Source of the DNA: a virus
Virus record (IMG/VR): IMGVR_UViG_3300031857_012457
Location: 124,001-188,000 of that record
Reading direction: 5' to 3' (one strand)
DNA: 64,000 nt
The notes beneath the pieces are model-generated. The model was given only the letters and a program-made list of their open reading frames with translations, searched no databases and was not told the DNA's origin. Positions within the stretch are counted from its first letter, which is position 1, and every line of letters begins with the position of its first letter. Below are positions 53,489 to 63,144 of the stretch, piece after piece. Both the position numbers and the translations under genes were made by a program.

Positions 53489-54637
53489 TTAATACGAACC
53501 CGGATTTGCTTTTACAATATTACATGGGTATTCTTTAAATTCAGTTGTACCATCTTTTTTAGTTGCAATAACTTTTATAGTTCCTTTATATTCGGTAGTA
53601 GACCCCCAACCAATAAATTTGGATTCGGATTCAGCACTTTTTGGTACTGCGTTAGCTTTTATTTTAAATTCTATAGTTTCATTTCCACCACCAGCTAAAT
53701 CAAAATTATTCTTTGGTATAATTAACCAATTCCAATTGTTTGCCAATTTAACTTGAAATGTTATGTTTACAGGTTGAGTATCGTTGTTTGTTATAGCCAA
53801 TTGACCACCTGCTTCCCATTTAGTTGCATTGTAATCTTTTGCATTAATTTTACCAGCTAATCCCTTTGTTATATCAGTTCTAGTTGTTGCGCCTGACCAC
53901 TTAATGATTGTGGTTTTAACTAAAATATCACCACCACTTGCTAATGCGGTATTGGATGCAGATTGTTGTATGGCCTGTTGTTGTTGAACTGCTCCTAATT
54001 GAGATTGTAATCCTTCAATTATGGAATTCAACGAATCAATTTGTTTAATTAGGGCTTCAATTTGTGCTTTAAATCCTGCATTTTGAGATTGTAATGATGC
54101 TCTTAAAATGGATTCATCTACTGATTTTTGTACTGCAGATTGTATCTGTGTTGCAAATTGTTCAATCACTTTTGATAACGCATCCAACTGATTAGCCAAT
54201 ATATCATTGGTTTGCTCTATTGCTAATCTTTTATTAGTTTCAGATAACACTTGTGATGTTAAAGTGTTGATTTCAGCATTTAAAACTTCAATATCCGTTG
54301 TTAATTTTTGAACCTGTTTTCTTAAATCCGCATTAGTAAGAACTTCAGCGTCGTATAATGGTTTAGGTACTAAATCAAGATTTACTGTAGGGATATTTGG
54401 TTTTAATTCCTTAACTTCAGTATCAATTGCTTTTAAAAGTTCAACATCATCTAATTTAGATTTAACCAATGGTTTGAATATCAAAGATGATGCGATATTA
54501 TCTTCACTAACTACGGTTACACCATATTCATTTTTAGAAACAGCAGCAGACCCTGATACTTTTAGAATGTTTTCTAAATCAGTGTTTCTTTTTTCTTCTA
54601 ATTTTAATGCAATTGCTTCTAATGATGTTAATGCCAT
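53489..54637 (-). CDS. Coiled-coil structural protein with C-terminal beta domain
   Basis: A 382-residue protein. Residues about 100-230 form a long coiled coil (LRKQVQKLTTDIEVLNAEI, IEALIKQIDSLNSIIEGL) ending in a glutamine run. The last 130 residues make an Ig-like beta domain (ITNNDTQPVNITFQVKL, GGGNETIEFKIKA). This fibritin- or whisker-like layout suggests a rod-shaped accessory structure or a tail connector. The call is architectural only. Confidence 0.65.
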   Translation of the reverse strand: MALTSLEAIALKLEEKRNTDLENILKVSGSAAVSKNEYGVTVVSEDNIASSLIFKPLVKSKLDDVELLKAIDTEVKELKPNIPTVNLDLVPKPLYDAEVLTNADLRKQVQKLTTDIEVLNAEINTLTSQVLSETNKRLAIEQTNDILANQLDALSKVIEQFATQIQSAVQKSVDESILRASLQSQNAGFKAQIEALIKQIDSLNSIIEGLQSQLGAVQQQQAIQQSASNTALASGGDILVKTTIIKWSGATTRTDITKGLAGKINAKDYNATKWEAGGQLAITNNDTQPVNITFQVKLANNWNWLIIPKNNFDLAGGGNETIEFKIKANAVPKSAESESKFIGWGSTTEYKGTIKVIATKKDGTTEFKEYPCNIVKANPGSY

Positions 54638-54639
54638 TG

Positions 54640-55701
54640 TTATACTATTTGAAATGTTAATTTATCATCAATTATAGTAGATATTTCACCATCAATTATT
54701 TTTAATTTTAATCGGTATGTTCTATACAATGGTAATGTATTTAAATCTAAAATAAAATAATTAGATGTGTTATCACATGAAATTTTAGTGTATTCTCCAA
54801 ATGGAAATATAACATCGTTTGTGATATAATCTTCTAATTGATAATATGATGTTGTAGGTAAATACTTTGATTGGTCGTATTCAAATGTTGTTGAAAATGA
54901 CTTTAAAGGAAACATATCTCTACCTTTAATTCTAATTTTTATTCTACTATCTTTAGTATATTCCGTTTTTAAATTGGTAATAACTACCTTATAATCATCT
55001 TCAGCATAGCCAGTTACTGGTAATAAACTTCCAGTTGCAAAGGATGTGTCATTCCAAACTACCTCTAATTTTGGTTCATATATCGTATTGGTTTCTTTAG
55101 AAAAGAATTTTAATACACCATAATCTAATGTATTTTCTTCGTTTTCTAATCCATGATGTACGATAAACCCATTATTTGGTATAGAACCACTTAACCATCC
55201 ATTAACTATACCTGTCACATTGATTCTAATATCTGCATCTTCGTAGTTGTAAGATTGAGATGCCTGTGATGCCGTATACCATGTACCACCTTCCGCATTT
55301 GCAGAACCAGTTGTACCCGGTGTAAACACTGCGGTTCCTGCCGTAACATTATCTTGCCAAGTATTAACACCATTTCTGTATTTCCAACTTACACCATCTG
55401 ATGTAATGTTATCGAATTTAGTACCAGTACCCATTGACCAACTCTGTGATATTGCGTTAGCGTGTATCGTATATTCTAAAGGAATTTCTTCCGCTTGGGA
55501 GGATTTTAGATTTAAATATACAATAGAACCACTTGGGATTCCCATATTAGCTACATCAAATTTTATTAAAGTTCTAGCTATATCTTTACTAGAACCATAA
55601 TACAATTTACCAACCTCTAATATCTCATCTCTACCTGCATTTTGGTCTGGTTGTTGTAAGTAAATACTGGCATCGAACGATGATGTGAATAATTTATGCA
55701 T
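54640..55701 (-). CDS. DNRLRE-like structural protein
   Basis: A 353-residue beta-rich protein. Residues 1-215 resemble the DNRLRE fold: DASIYLQQPDQNAGRDEILEVG, RTLIKFDVANMGIPSG, WSMGTGTKF and WLSGSIPNNGFIVHHG, which in other proteins sits on extracellular or viral surfaces. The rest is a two-sheet extension. Placed directly after the gp6-like wedge gene (1-base gap), so it probably belongs to the baseplate periphery. Confidence in the exact family is moderate. Confidence 0.6.
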   Translation of the reverse strand: MHKLFTSSFDASIYLQQPDQNAGRDEILEVGKLYYGSSKDIARTLIKFDVANMGIPSGSIVYLNLKSSQAEEIPLEYTIHANAISQSWSMGTGTKFDNITSDGVSWKYRNGVNTWQDNVTAGTAVFTPGTTGSANAEGGTWYTASQASQSYNYEDADIRINVTGIVNGWLSGSIPNNGFIVHHGLENEENTLDYGVLKFFSKETNTIYEPKLEVVWNDTSFATGSLLPVTGYAEDDYKVVITNLKTEYTKDSRIKIRIKGRDMFPLKSFSTTFEYDQSKYLPTTSYYQLEDYITNDVIFPFGEYTKISCDNTSNYFILDLNTLPLYRTYRLKLKIIDGEISTIIDDKLTFQIV

Positions 55702-55702
55702 A

Positions 55703-57730
55703 TTATAAAGCTCTTCCTTTTATATCTTTGTTAGGGTATCTTACTTCGAAAACACAAGGGTCTAATGATGGGTATACCACTTTACCTCTAGTTGCTTCAT
55801 CGATATTGTATTTATTTGGTGAATAATTTCCATCTCCACCACATAAGTTTGAAATCTTAACAGATGGAACACTCATGACTCCTTCTACATTTGCAAGTAT
55901 TAATTCTAATTCAGAAATGTTTATTGGTTTATTGAATGTCCAATTATCTATATTAAAATAATCTTGTATTTTAACTAAACAATTAGCAACCACTTCTCTT
56001 TTATTGTAATTTGAATAACATATTACATCAAAGTCAACACCTATGTTTACAATGAATCCATCAATCATATTTACCGCATCGGTAATCAATCGATATTCAC
56101 CTAAATAAGTTTTAAGATTTTGTTTAACTGCTTGATTTAAATTTACCAAATGTTTGTTAGAATCATACCCCAAAACATACATATTGATAGCAAATGGATT
56201 ATTTACTTCATTTAATGATGATTTTTTAGTTGAAAGGTATTTAATTAATTGTCCTTGAATATCCGATTTACTCATACCCTTAAATCCATCTACTAAATTA
56301 GTAAATTCTGCAATAGATGCTGGGCTAGATAAAATAGATGCAGGTGAATTGTTGTCTATCTCTCCATCTTGAGATACATACACCTTCGCAACTGAACCAT
56401 ATCTTTCTGGCAATGATAATGCTCTTACTATATAATCCTGTTTAGTTACTGCTCTGTTTTGTGAACCAAATGTTGCTAAAGCGTTTTGTCTGATTTCTTC
56501 AATAGATTCTGCCCCTCTACCACCTATTGCAGGTTCTAAATTTTCTACTGCAATTGATGATTTGAATGAGTTATACATACCAACAATGTCCGTTGGGATA
56601 GCCAGTAAATCATCATCGAATTCAATTTTTTGAATTTTTGTTAAATCACCAACATTAACATTTGATGCAATTCCTCCACCTGTTAAGTATTTTATACTCA
56701 ACACTTGCCCAGCAGGTGCTATGCCAAATGTGTTTGTTTTTAAAAAGTTAGATGGGTCAATTCCTTGATTCAATCTATTAATAGAATTTGCCAAACCTAA
56801 TCCTATATTTTTTGTATTAGGTAGTATTTGCTCATCTCTTAAATTAACATCACCACTACCAAATTGTATTTCAGTTGTATTATCCGAATTAATTTTTACA
56901 GAAAATCTACGAGGTACTTTTTGTACTTCTAAAATATATGGTACTGAACCAGAATACTGTGATAAATCATTCACATTGGGTTGTTCTACAAATATACTTT
57001 CTTGAGCCAAATATGGAACTTCATAATATCTGTTGTTATTGGAATCAGTTATTGATACTATTTGTATGATATTAGTTTCGGATAATTGAATAGATGGGTA
57101 ATCAGTATCACTACCCAATGTAATAGCAGTAGTATTTTCTTTAGCTGAAATGGCTTTAATTTTTTTGGATACTAAATATTGAGTAGGGGTACCAGTTGTA
57201 GCATCCCTTTCGTATACTTCAATTGTTCTATCCGTTGGATTTTCAAAATCGATTGCATCGGTAGTTATAAAAGATACATTACTATTTGTGGAGGATTGTA
57301 CCTCAAATCCAGCTTTTATTTTAAAATAAAATCTACTATCTGCGGAATAATTAACACCACCATTTTCAACTTCAAAAACCGATGGTATTAATTGATAAAC
57401 AGTCAGTGTGGTTATAGCGGGTGAAGTTACTTTAGGTTTATATCCCATAGATTGAGCCAATGAAACCACATTTTTACGTTCCGTAGCATGGGATAACATT
57501 GATTCTTTTAATTGAGTATCTTGGTAAAATGAAAGAACATCTCCAATTGCAGCAGCCTGTTCAATAAACACCATACCAGGTGATGCTTCATTAAAATCTG
57601 AATATGTATTTGGGAAATAGGTTTTAGTAAAATCTATTAAATTTTGCTTAAACGTGGCAAAATCTTTACCAATGTAATTGATGTTTTTAGTATCACTACC
57701 CCAACTTTTGTTTGATGGATTAATTGCCAT
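55703..57730 (-). CDS. Baseplate wedge protein, gp6-like (baseplate J family)
   Basis: A 675-residue protein with an N-terminal segment common in gp6/baseplate-J proteins: YIGKDFATFKQNLIDFTKTYFPNTY..., then EASPGMVFIEQAAAIGDVLSFYQD and NVVSLAQSMGYKPK. The middle has FGSGDVNLRDEQILPNTKNIGL and the typical AVTKQDYIVRALSLPERYGSVAKVYV segment. It is close to the length of T4 gp6 (660). It follows the gp25-like gene directly, as in T4-type and contractile tail clusters. Role: forms the wedge ring that triggers sheath contraction. Confidence 0.9.
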   Translation of the reverse strand: MAINPSNKSWGSDTKNINYIGKDFATFKQNLIDFTKTYFPNTYSDFNEASPGMVFIEQAAAIGDVLSFYQDTQLKESMLSHATERKNVVSLAQSMGYKPKVTSPAITTLTVYQLIPSVFEVENGGVNYSADSRFYFKIKAGFEVQSSTNSNVSFITTDAIDFENPTDRTIEVYERDATTGTPTQYLVSKKIKAISAKENTTAITLGSDTDYPSIQLSETNIIQIVSITDSNNNRYYEVPYLAQESIFVEQPNVNDLSQYSGSVPYILEVQKVPRRFSVKINSDNTTEIQFGSGDVNLRDEQILPNTKNIGLGLANSINRLNQGIDPSNFLKTNTFGIAPAGQVLSIKYLTGGGIASNVNVGDLTKIQKIEFDDDLLAIPTDIVGMYNSFKSSIAVENLEPAIGGRGAESIEEIRQNALATFGSQNRAVTKQDYIVRALSLPERYGSVAKVYVSQDGEIDNNSPASILSSPASIAEFTNLVDGFKGMSKSDIQGQLIKYLSTKKSSLNEVNNPFAINMYVLGYDSNKHLVNLNQAVKQNLKTYLGEYRLITDAVNMIDGFIVNIGVDFDVICYSNYNKREVVANCLVKIQDYFNIDNWTFNKPINISELELILANVEGVMSVPSVKISNLCGGDGNYSPNKYNIDEATRGKVVYPSLDPCVFEVRYPNKDIKGRAL

Positions 57731-57732
57731 TA

Positions 57733-58170
57733 CTAATTATTTATGTTTATTTGTACTGATTCTGTTAAATTTGGATTTGATGCTAAAGAAAATTGAATGT
57801 CCAATGATATTCTGTTTGTATCAATATCATTATCATCGTAATCAAATACTATTGAAGTTAAACTTAAATATGGTAACCAAGTATCAACTGCATCTACAAT
57901 AGATGTTTCAATTCTTGACTCAATAGTAGCACCGTCCATCTGTTCAAATAACACCAACCAAACATCACACCCAAATTCAGGATTCATTAATCTTTCTCCT
58001 TTTTTTGTTAGGATTAGGTTTTTTAAATTATCTTTTGCTTGAGTTAGAGTAGTATAATTTGTAGAAAATACACCATTAGAATTTGAAGATTTGTTTATCC
58101 CAATTCCTAATACTTTATAATCATTTTCAGCTAAATCCGCTACTTTTACATTACCTAACTCTATTGCCAT
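57733..58170 (-). CDS. Baseplate wedge protein, gp25-like
   Basis: A 145-residue protein with KKGERLMNPEFGCDVWLVLFE (56-76), the GPW/gp25 family signature around the conserved ExR-type salt bridge. It should nucleate sheath assembly at the baseplate. Length fits the family (130-150). Adjacent to the gp6-like gene (2-base gap) and one base from the upstream 174-residue gene, the expected neighbourhood. Confidence 0.92.
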   Translation of the reverse strand: MAIELGNVKVADLAENDYKVLGIGINKSSNSNGVFSTNYTTLTQAKDNLKNLILTKKGERLMNPEFGCDVWLVLFEQMDGATIESRIETSIVDAVDTWLPYLSLTSIVFDYDDNDIDTNRISLDIQFSLASNPNLTESVQININN

Positions 58171-58694
58171 TATTTAAATCTTTTTACTAATTCTGAATAA
58201 TCTCTTGATAATGCCTTTATTGTAGCATCTTGTAATCCATCACCCGTAGATTCAAAGTTTGGAACATTAGATGGTACATTTACCTCTCTAAAATCCATAG
58301 TTTCCCATTCACTCTCATCAACTCTTAATTCAGGTTTAATCATATCTAATACACTCCCAACTGCTTGAGCACCTTCCTTACGTTGTTCTGATGAAAATGG
58401 TTGGGTCATATTTAGAATCTCATTTATCATCGGGTCTTTTGAAAATTCCTTTTTGATTTGAGGTTTTTGTTGAGGTTGTACCACCTTTCTACTTTGTTGT
58501 AAAGCATTATTCGCAGCTGCAAATGGGTCTACTGATTTAATAGCCTCCTTTAAAGTAGGTGCGGTTGATGCTTTAGGTAAATTTGGAGTAACTGCACCAG
58601 ATTTGATAAGTTTAGCAACTTCCTCTTTTACTTGTGCTTTTACTTCATTCTTAACCACTTCTTTAATTAGTGATACTAAAATGTCTGATTTCAT
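58170..58694 (-). CDS. Hypothetical tail-module protein, 174 residues
   Basis: A mostly disordered protein: helical ends (residues 1-35 with LIKEVVKNEVKAQVKEEV, and 155-174) flank a Gln/Lys/Pro-rich middle. No domain recognised. It overlaps the gp25-like gene start by one base, so it is co-expressed with the baseplate. A motif similar to TATATTTATA (one mismatch) lies 22 bases upstream. Possible tail assembly chaperone or linker, unproven. Confidence 0.55.
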   Translation of the reverse strand: MKSDILVSLIKEVVKNEVKAQVKEEVAKLIKSGAVTPNLPKASTAPTLKEAIKSVDPFAAANNALQQSRKVVQPQQKPQIKKEFSKDPMINEILNMTQPFSSEQRKEGAQAVGSVLDMIKPELRVDESEWETMDFREVNVPSNVPNFESTGDGLQDATIKALSRDYSELVKRFK

Positions 58695-58716
58695 AAAAAT
58701 TATTGTTCTGTTTGTT

Positions 58717-58726
58717 AATAAATATA
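58717..58726 (-). promoter_or_regulatory. Candidate late-promoter motif (TATATTTATT) before the baseplate genes
   Basis: Minus-strand TATATTTATT, one mismatch to the recurring decamer, followed by AACAAACAG, 22 bases upstream of the 174-residue gene. Same spacing and same following AACAAA as the site at 47.1 kb. Confidence 0.4.
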
Positions 58727-58748
58727 ATAAGTTAAAATTTACACCGAT

Positions 58749-59735
58749 TTATCTTGAGGCAAGTAGTGTAGATGATTCTATTAGTTCTGCTTCATCTCCA
58801 TATATTATAGATTTTATAGCTGCTGCGATTTCTGGTTCTTGAGTTTGCTCACCTTCTATAAATCCTTTAGCGATAGCAGTTCCAATTGCAGAAAGTGTAT
58901 CAGTTTGATTTTCCGTTTGAGTTATAGCACTCGTTGCATCTAATGCAGTATCTACACCAACTATTGCTATACCACCCGCGAGTGATACCATATCTTTAAA
59001 ATCTAAAGAAGATAATGGACTACCACTAAATGGTTTAACAAAATAACCAGCCCATGGTAAAACTCCAGGAGCAGGTGGGGCAGGTGGAGGGTATGTACAA
59101 TTACAAGTAAATAATCCACCTACCGTTAGTAAATGTACTGATGCGGATATTATAAAATTTAATAAAAATGGTGAAATACTAGCCATTGGTGGTACAACAA
59201 TTGGTGTCCATATTCCAGGAGATAAATTCAAACCAGTATTTGTTGTTAAATTTGCAACTGCACCAATACATGGTATATTTGGAACAGGTATTTTAGCAGA
59301 AGTTGCACCTAACCAATATGCCTGAATCGCAGGTCCAATATCTCTTAACAAATCTCCAGTTTTACTTAATGTAGTTGTATTCAAAATTAAAAGTAAAGTT
59401 GACTCCATTAAAGCAACATTGCCTCCTGTGAATGGAACACCTCCTATCAAAGTTTTACCACCTCGTATAGCTTTATCATATTCTTCGGTTAAAGATTGAG
59501 CGAATGAGTAGTTGTTTGCTATATTATTTAAATCTGTTTCAGGGAAAAAATCACCAATAACACCAGTATCACCCAATACAGAAGTACCTCCCACAACCGA
59601 AGAAGCTACCGCTGCTATTTTAGATTTAGCAACATTTTCTGCCATTTCTAATGACATATTTAAATAAAAGTCCGACCAACTATTAGAAATTCCTCCTTTA
59701 AAAAGTTGTTTTGCCGCATTTAAATTTATAGCCAT
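58749..59735 (-). CDS. Hypothetical structural protein with hydrophobic and proline-rich segments
   Basis: A 328-residue, Ala/Gly/Ile-rich protein. Hydrophobic stretches (SPFLLNFIISASVHLLTVGGLF, VSLAGGIAIVGVDTAL) surround a proline-rich CNCTYPPPAPPAPG segment, so it may contact membrane or a hydrophobic virion interior. It lies between the spike-like gene and the 174-residue protein in the baseplate cluster. No family recognised. The one-base overlap with the upstream gene supports co-translation. Confidence 0.6.
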   Translation of the reverse strand: MAINLNAAKQLFKGGISNSWSDFYLNMSLEMAENVAKSKIAAVASSVVGGTSVLGDTGVIGDFFPETDLNNIANNYSFAQSLTEEYDKAIRGGKTLIGGVPFTGGNVALMESTLLLILNTTTLSKTGDLLRDIGPAIQAYWLGATSAKIPVPNIPCIGAVANLTTNTGLNLSPGIWTPIVVPPMASISPFLLNFIISASVHLLTVGGLFTCNCTYPPPAPPAPGVLPWAGYFVKPFSGSPLSSLDFKDMVSLAGGIAIVGVDTALDATSAITQTENQTDTLSAIGTAIAKGFIEGEQTQEPEIAAAIKSIIYGDEAELIESSTLLASR

Positions 59736-60979
59736 TAGGTTTTACTTAAATAATTATTAGCAGATAATATGGTTTTTAATTGTGAGTTTATTGATTGAAA
59801 TGCTGCAGCGTTTTCTGGACCAACTTTCGATGGACCAGATGGTGTTAAGTAATTTTGTTGTAAAATCGCACTTATTAAATCTTTTAATATCTTAACAAGT
59901 TCCCCACCCAATACCATTTGTTGTACAGCCGCTCCTTCTTGTCCTACTCCACTATTCTTTCCTATAAATACTTTACCACTATCGGAATTAAGAAATATCT
60001 GATTAGAACCTTTTGAGTGTAATGTTATATTTTTATTATTGTGAATATAAACTTCTTGCTCTGCATCAACTGTAAAATTACCATCAGTTAGTATTCCAGT
60101 ATTTCCTTTTCCAAATATAATAAATTCACTTGCTTTTGATGAAAGGATTATTCTATCTGAATTTATAAATAATTGGTCACCTTTTAACGAATCGGATGAT
60201 GGATATCCTTTGAATGCAGTTTTAGTTTTAGCTACGGTTTCTTTAAAAGGTACTTTAACTTTATTAGAAGTTATATAAATTGATGTACCATCTTTGTTAA
60301 TATCTTCATCTACTAATTCACCTATTTTTTTTGAATCTAATTCTGGATTCTGTTTATTACGAATGAATATAGATGGGGATGATGTTTTACTATCTTCAGT
60401 TAAAAAAAACTCACTAAAACGAATTGTGTTGCCAACTCTACCACTTATAATAGTATCACCGTTTGATGGTTTTAAAAATTTAATTTTTTCATTTACCGAA
60501 TACTCGTTTTTATCTTTAGTTTTAGTTTTTGCATTTGTCTTACCACCAGTAGCAGCAGTATTAGCCATAGAACCACCACCTTGTTTTCCAGCAGGCACTT
60601 CTACATCTTCCTCTAACGTAGCGTAATAGGTTGTGTAATCTCTTCTATAATTTGAATAAGGAGTATTGGTATATGGTAGATAAAATGATTGATTGTGTAA
60701 TTTTACTATCACTACCGTTTCTCCTTTGATTGGAAATGTAAAATTATTTTTATCAAATGGAAATGCGTAATCATCTACTTTGATATTACTTTCTCTTCGA
60801 TAAGTAATGGCACCGTACATTCTAGCATCTTTGTCAGAAAATGCTTTATTATCGTTGTATACCGAAATAGCATCAAGTCCAGCTTCACCTGCTTCTTTAG
60901 TTAATAATTCGGTTGTTGTACCATATACATTATCTACTGTTGCTAAAAATCCAAATATGTTACTTTGGGTATCTGCCAT
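59735..60979 (-). CDS. Putative baseplate hub/spike protein with OB-like N-terminus and beta-helix-like end
   Basis: A 414-residue protein. Residues about 55-105 (ITYRRESNIKVDDYAFPFD, FPIKGETVVIVKLHNQSFYLPYT) look like the OB-fold of gp5/gpV-type hub proteins. Residues about 285-345 contain short repeating strands (ITLHSKGSNQIFLNSDSGKV) like a triple-stranded beta-helix spike. A Lys/Gly/Thr linker occurs near 135-155. No lysozyme domain (found in T4 gp5) is present. Position in the baseplate cluster agrees. The assignment is by architecture. Confidence 0.55.
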   Translation of the reverse strand: MADTQSNIFGFLATVDNVYGTTTELLTKEAGEAGLDAISVYNDNKAFSDKDARMYGAITYRRESNIKVDDYAFPFDKNNFTFPIKGETVVIVKLHNQSFYLPYTNTPYSNYRRDYTTYYATLEEDVEVPAGKQGGGSMANTAATGGKTNAKTKTKDKNEYSVNEKIKFLKPSNGDTIISGRVGNTIRFSEFFLTEDSKTSSPSIFIRNKQNPELDSKKIGELVDEDINKDGTSIYITSNKVKVPFKETVAKTKTAFKGYPSSDSLKGDQLFINSDRIILSSKASEFIIFGKGNTGILTDGNFTVDAEQEVYIHNNKNITLHSKGSNQIFLNSDSGKVFIGKNSGVGQEGAAVQQMVLGGELVKILKDLISAILQQNYLTPSGPSKVGPENAAAFQSINSQLKTILSANNYLSKT

Positions 60980-61383
60980 TATAATTTAGTTTTTATCTCT
61001 TCAATTTCGACCTGAATATCTAATAACTTTTCATCGTTCTTCTTGTCCAATTCATTTACCGTATCTTCTAATTCGGTAAGCAATTGAGCCTTTTCATGTT
61101 CACTCAACCAACCATCTTCACCTATACCTTTAGCTTCAGCCTGTGCCAATCTCTGTGCAATTGTAGCCAACTTAATTAAATGGTCATCATTCTTAATGGA
61201 TGAATCGATTAGGTCTCTAATAATGGGAGCTATTACAGTTGCTTCACCTACACTTTTAATTAACTTACGAAGTGATTCAATCATTTCTGAAATGTTCTTC
61301 TTCTTTACTTGTTGATTATCGTAAATATCTTTGAATAGTGATGATAAGTTTTTACCATCAAATAATTGAAATTCTGCGCTCAT
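60979..61383 (-). CDS. Hypothetical helical protein, 134 residues
   Basis: A highly charged helical protein (FKDIYDNQQVKKKNISEMIESLRKLI; ELEDTVNELDKKNDEKLLDIQVEIEEI) likely forming a coiled coil over its C-terminal half. It overlaps the spike-like gene by one base and is preceded by a 59-base gap, so it may start the baseplate transcript. Often such proteins act as tail assembly factors, but none can be named here. Confidence 0.6.
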   Translation of the reverse strand: MSAEFQLFDGKNLSSLFKDIYDNQQVKKKNISEMIESLRKLIKSVGEATVIAPIIRDLIDSSIKNDDHLIKLATIAQRLAQAEAKGIGEDGWLSEHEKAQLLTELEDTVNELDKKNDEKLLDIQVEIEEIKTKL

Positions 61384-61442
61384 ATTATGTTGTTCTTTAC
61401 TATATAATTATAAAGTTATTCACTTATTAGATTGTATTCGTA

Positions 61443-63140
61443 TTATATCTTACTTATTATGTAATTACCAATAACTAAATAATCCATATCACAATTTTTA
61501 AATGTGTTAACCGCAGTGTACGGGTCATTAACCATTGTTTGTCCTCTTAAATTAAAAGATGTATTCAATAGTATAGGTGTTCCACTTACTTTTTCAAATG
61601 CTTTTAACAATTCATAATACAGAGGATTTTGTTGACTTTTTACCGTTTGAATTCGTGCACTATTATCTACATGAGTTACGGATGGGATTGGTATTTCGGA
61701 AATTACTTGTACAACCTGATTCATGTATGGAACATCTTCTTCTGATTTAAAGTATTGTTGATAATCTTCGTGAGTTACGGATGGAGCAAATGGTCTAAAC
61801 ATTTCCCTCTTTTTGACAACCTTATTTATCCTATCTCTAACATCTGGTAAATGTGGATTGGCTAAAATAGAACGATTACCTAATGCTCTTGCACCGAATT
61901 CAGTTCTACCTTGAAACCATCCTATGATATTACCTTCATTGATTAACTCTGCGGTTTTATTTAATAACTCATCTGAATTTTTATAGTATTTAAACGATAT
62001 ATCTCCGATTCTATCTATAATGTTTAATACATATTCTTTACTAAATTCGGGTCCTAAATATGGGGATTGGTTATCACCACCTTTTACTTTAGGATTTCCA
62101 ATTACATCATGCCACACATATAAACATGCTCCAATTGCAGAACCCGCATCAGATGGTGCGTATGGAATCCAAACATTTTTTATTGCACAATGTTTTTTTA
62201 TTTTACCATTAGCAGTTCCATTATATGCACATCCTCCACCTAATACTAAATTTGAATTATCGGAATGACTGCATGAGTTATTGATAATATAATACAAACA
62301 TCTCTCATACCATCGTTGTAAAGCAGCAGCTAAATCCATATGATGTTGTTCTAATTTAGATTCAGGTTCACGTGGTTCAAATCCTATCAATTTAACCAAA
62401 TCCAATGTAAACATATCCGTATTAGAATACTCCCATGTAAAATACTTCTGATTTATATCAACCAAATTAACAGTATCCAATGATGCGAATGTATCAAATA
62501 ATTCGTTATATTTTGAAGAATCTCCGTATGGAGCCAATCCCATTACTTTGTACTCACCACTATTTGGTTTAAATCCCAAATATGAAGTTATAGTTGAATA
62601 TATTAATCCCAATGAATTTGGGAATTTGACTGTTTTAATTTCAATAATACCATTTGAATTACATTCTGCAATGGATATGGTATCCCATTCACCAACCCCA
62701 TCAATTGAAATTCCAATAGCTTTATCAAAAGGTGAGGTATAAAAAGATAAAGCCAAATGAGATAAGTGATGTTTTGTAAATGTAATTACTCCATCGTATC
62801 CAATAGCATCTTTTATATATTTTTTTAAATTACCTTGAGTTGCTTTAAATTCTTTTTTAAATTTATTCCAAGTTTTGAAATACTTAATCCATCTCTTTCC
62901 TAATGTCTTACTAACTCTATCATATTTGATATTTGGTACTTCATACCAACACACCATATCAACTTCATCTATTGTAATTTGTGCATGAGATAGACATGCT
63001 TCTATGGCCTTAAACGGAAAAGAGTTGTCGTGCTTTATACCCGACAACTTCTCTTCTTCTATTGCAAATACTACCTTACCATCTATAACTAATGCCGCAG
63101 CTGAATCGTGGTAAAATGCTGATAATCCTAATTGAATCAT
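61443..63140 (-). CDS. NodU-type carbamoyltransferase
   Basis: A 565-residue protein of the NodU/TobZ family, usual length. N-terminal FYHDSAAALVIDGKVVFAIEEEK, then KHHLSHLALSFYTS (metal-binding histidines), ISIDGVGEWDT, NLVLGGGCAYNGTANGKI, and the C-terminal YrdC-like part WFQGRTEFGARALGNRSIL. The last segment is part of the carbamoyl-transfer site. It would move a carbamoyl group from carbamoyl phosphate (via carbamoyl-AMP) to a hydroxyl, often on a sugar. Lying apart from the sugar island, between the late sigma factor and baseplate genes, it may serve glycan or nucleobase decoration of the phage. Confidence 0.9.
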   Translation of the reverse strand: MIQLGLSAFYHDSAAALVIDGKVVFAIEEEKLSGIKHDNSFPFKAIEACLSHAQITIDEVDMVCWYEVPNIKYDRVSKTLGKRWIKYFKTWNKFKKEFKATQGNLKKYIKDAIGYDGVITFTKHHLSHLALSFYTSPFDKAIGISIDGVGEWDTISIAECNSNGIIEIKTVKFPNSLGLIYSTITSYLGFKPNSGEYKVMGLAPYGDSSKYNELFDTFASLDTVNLVDINQKYFTWEYSNTDMFTLDLVKLIGFEPREPESKLEQHHMDLAAALQRWYERCLYYIINNSCSHSDNSNLVLGGGCAYNGTANGKIKKHCAIKNVWIPYAPSDAGSAIGACLYVWHDVIGNPKVKGGDNQSPYLGPEFSKEYVLNIIDRIGDISFKYYKNSDELLNKTAELINEGNIIGWFQGRTEFGARALGNRSILANPHLPDVRDRINKVVKKREMFRPFAPSVTHEDYQQYFKSEEDVPYMNQVVQVISEIPIPSVTHVDNSARIQTVKSQQNPLYYELLKAFEKVSGTPILLNTSFNLRGQTMVNDPYTAVNTFKNCDMDYLVIGNYIISKI

Positions 63141-63144
63141 AATC

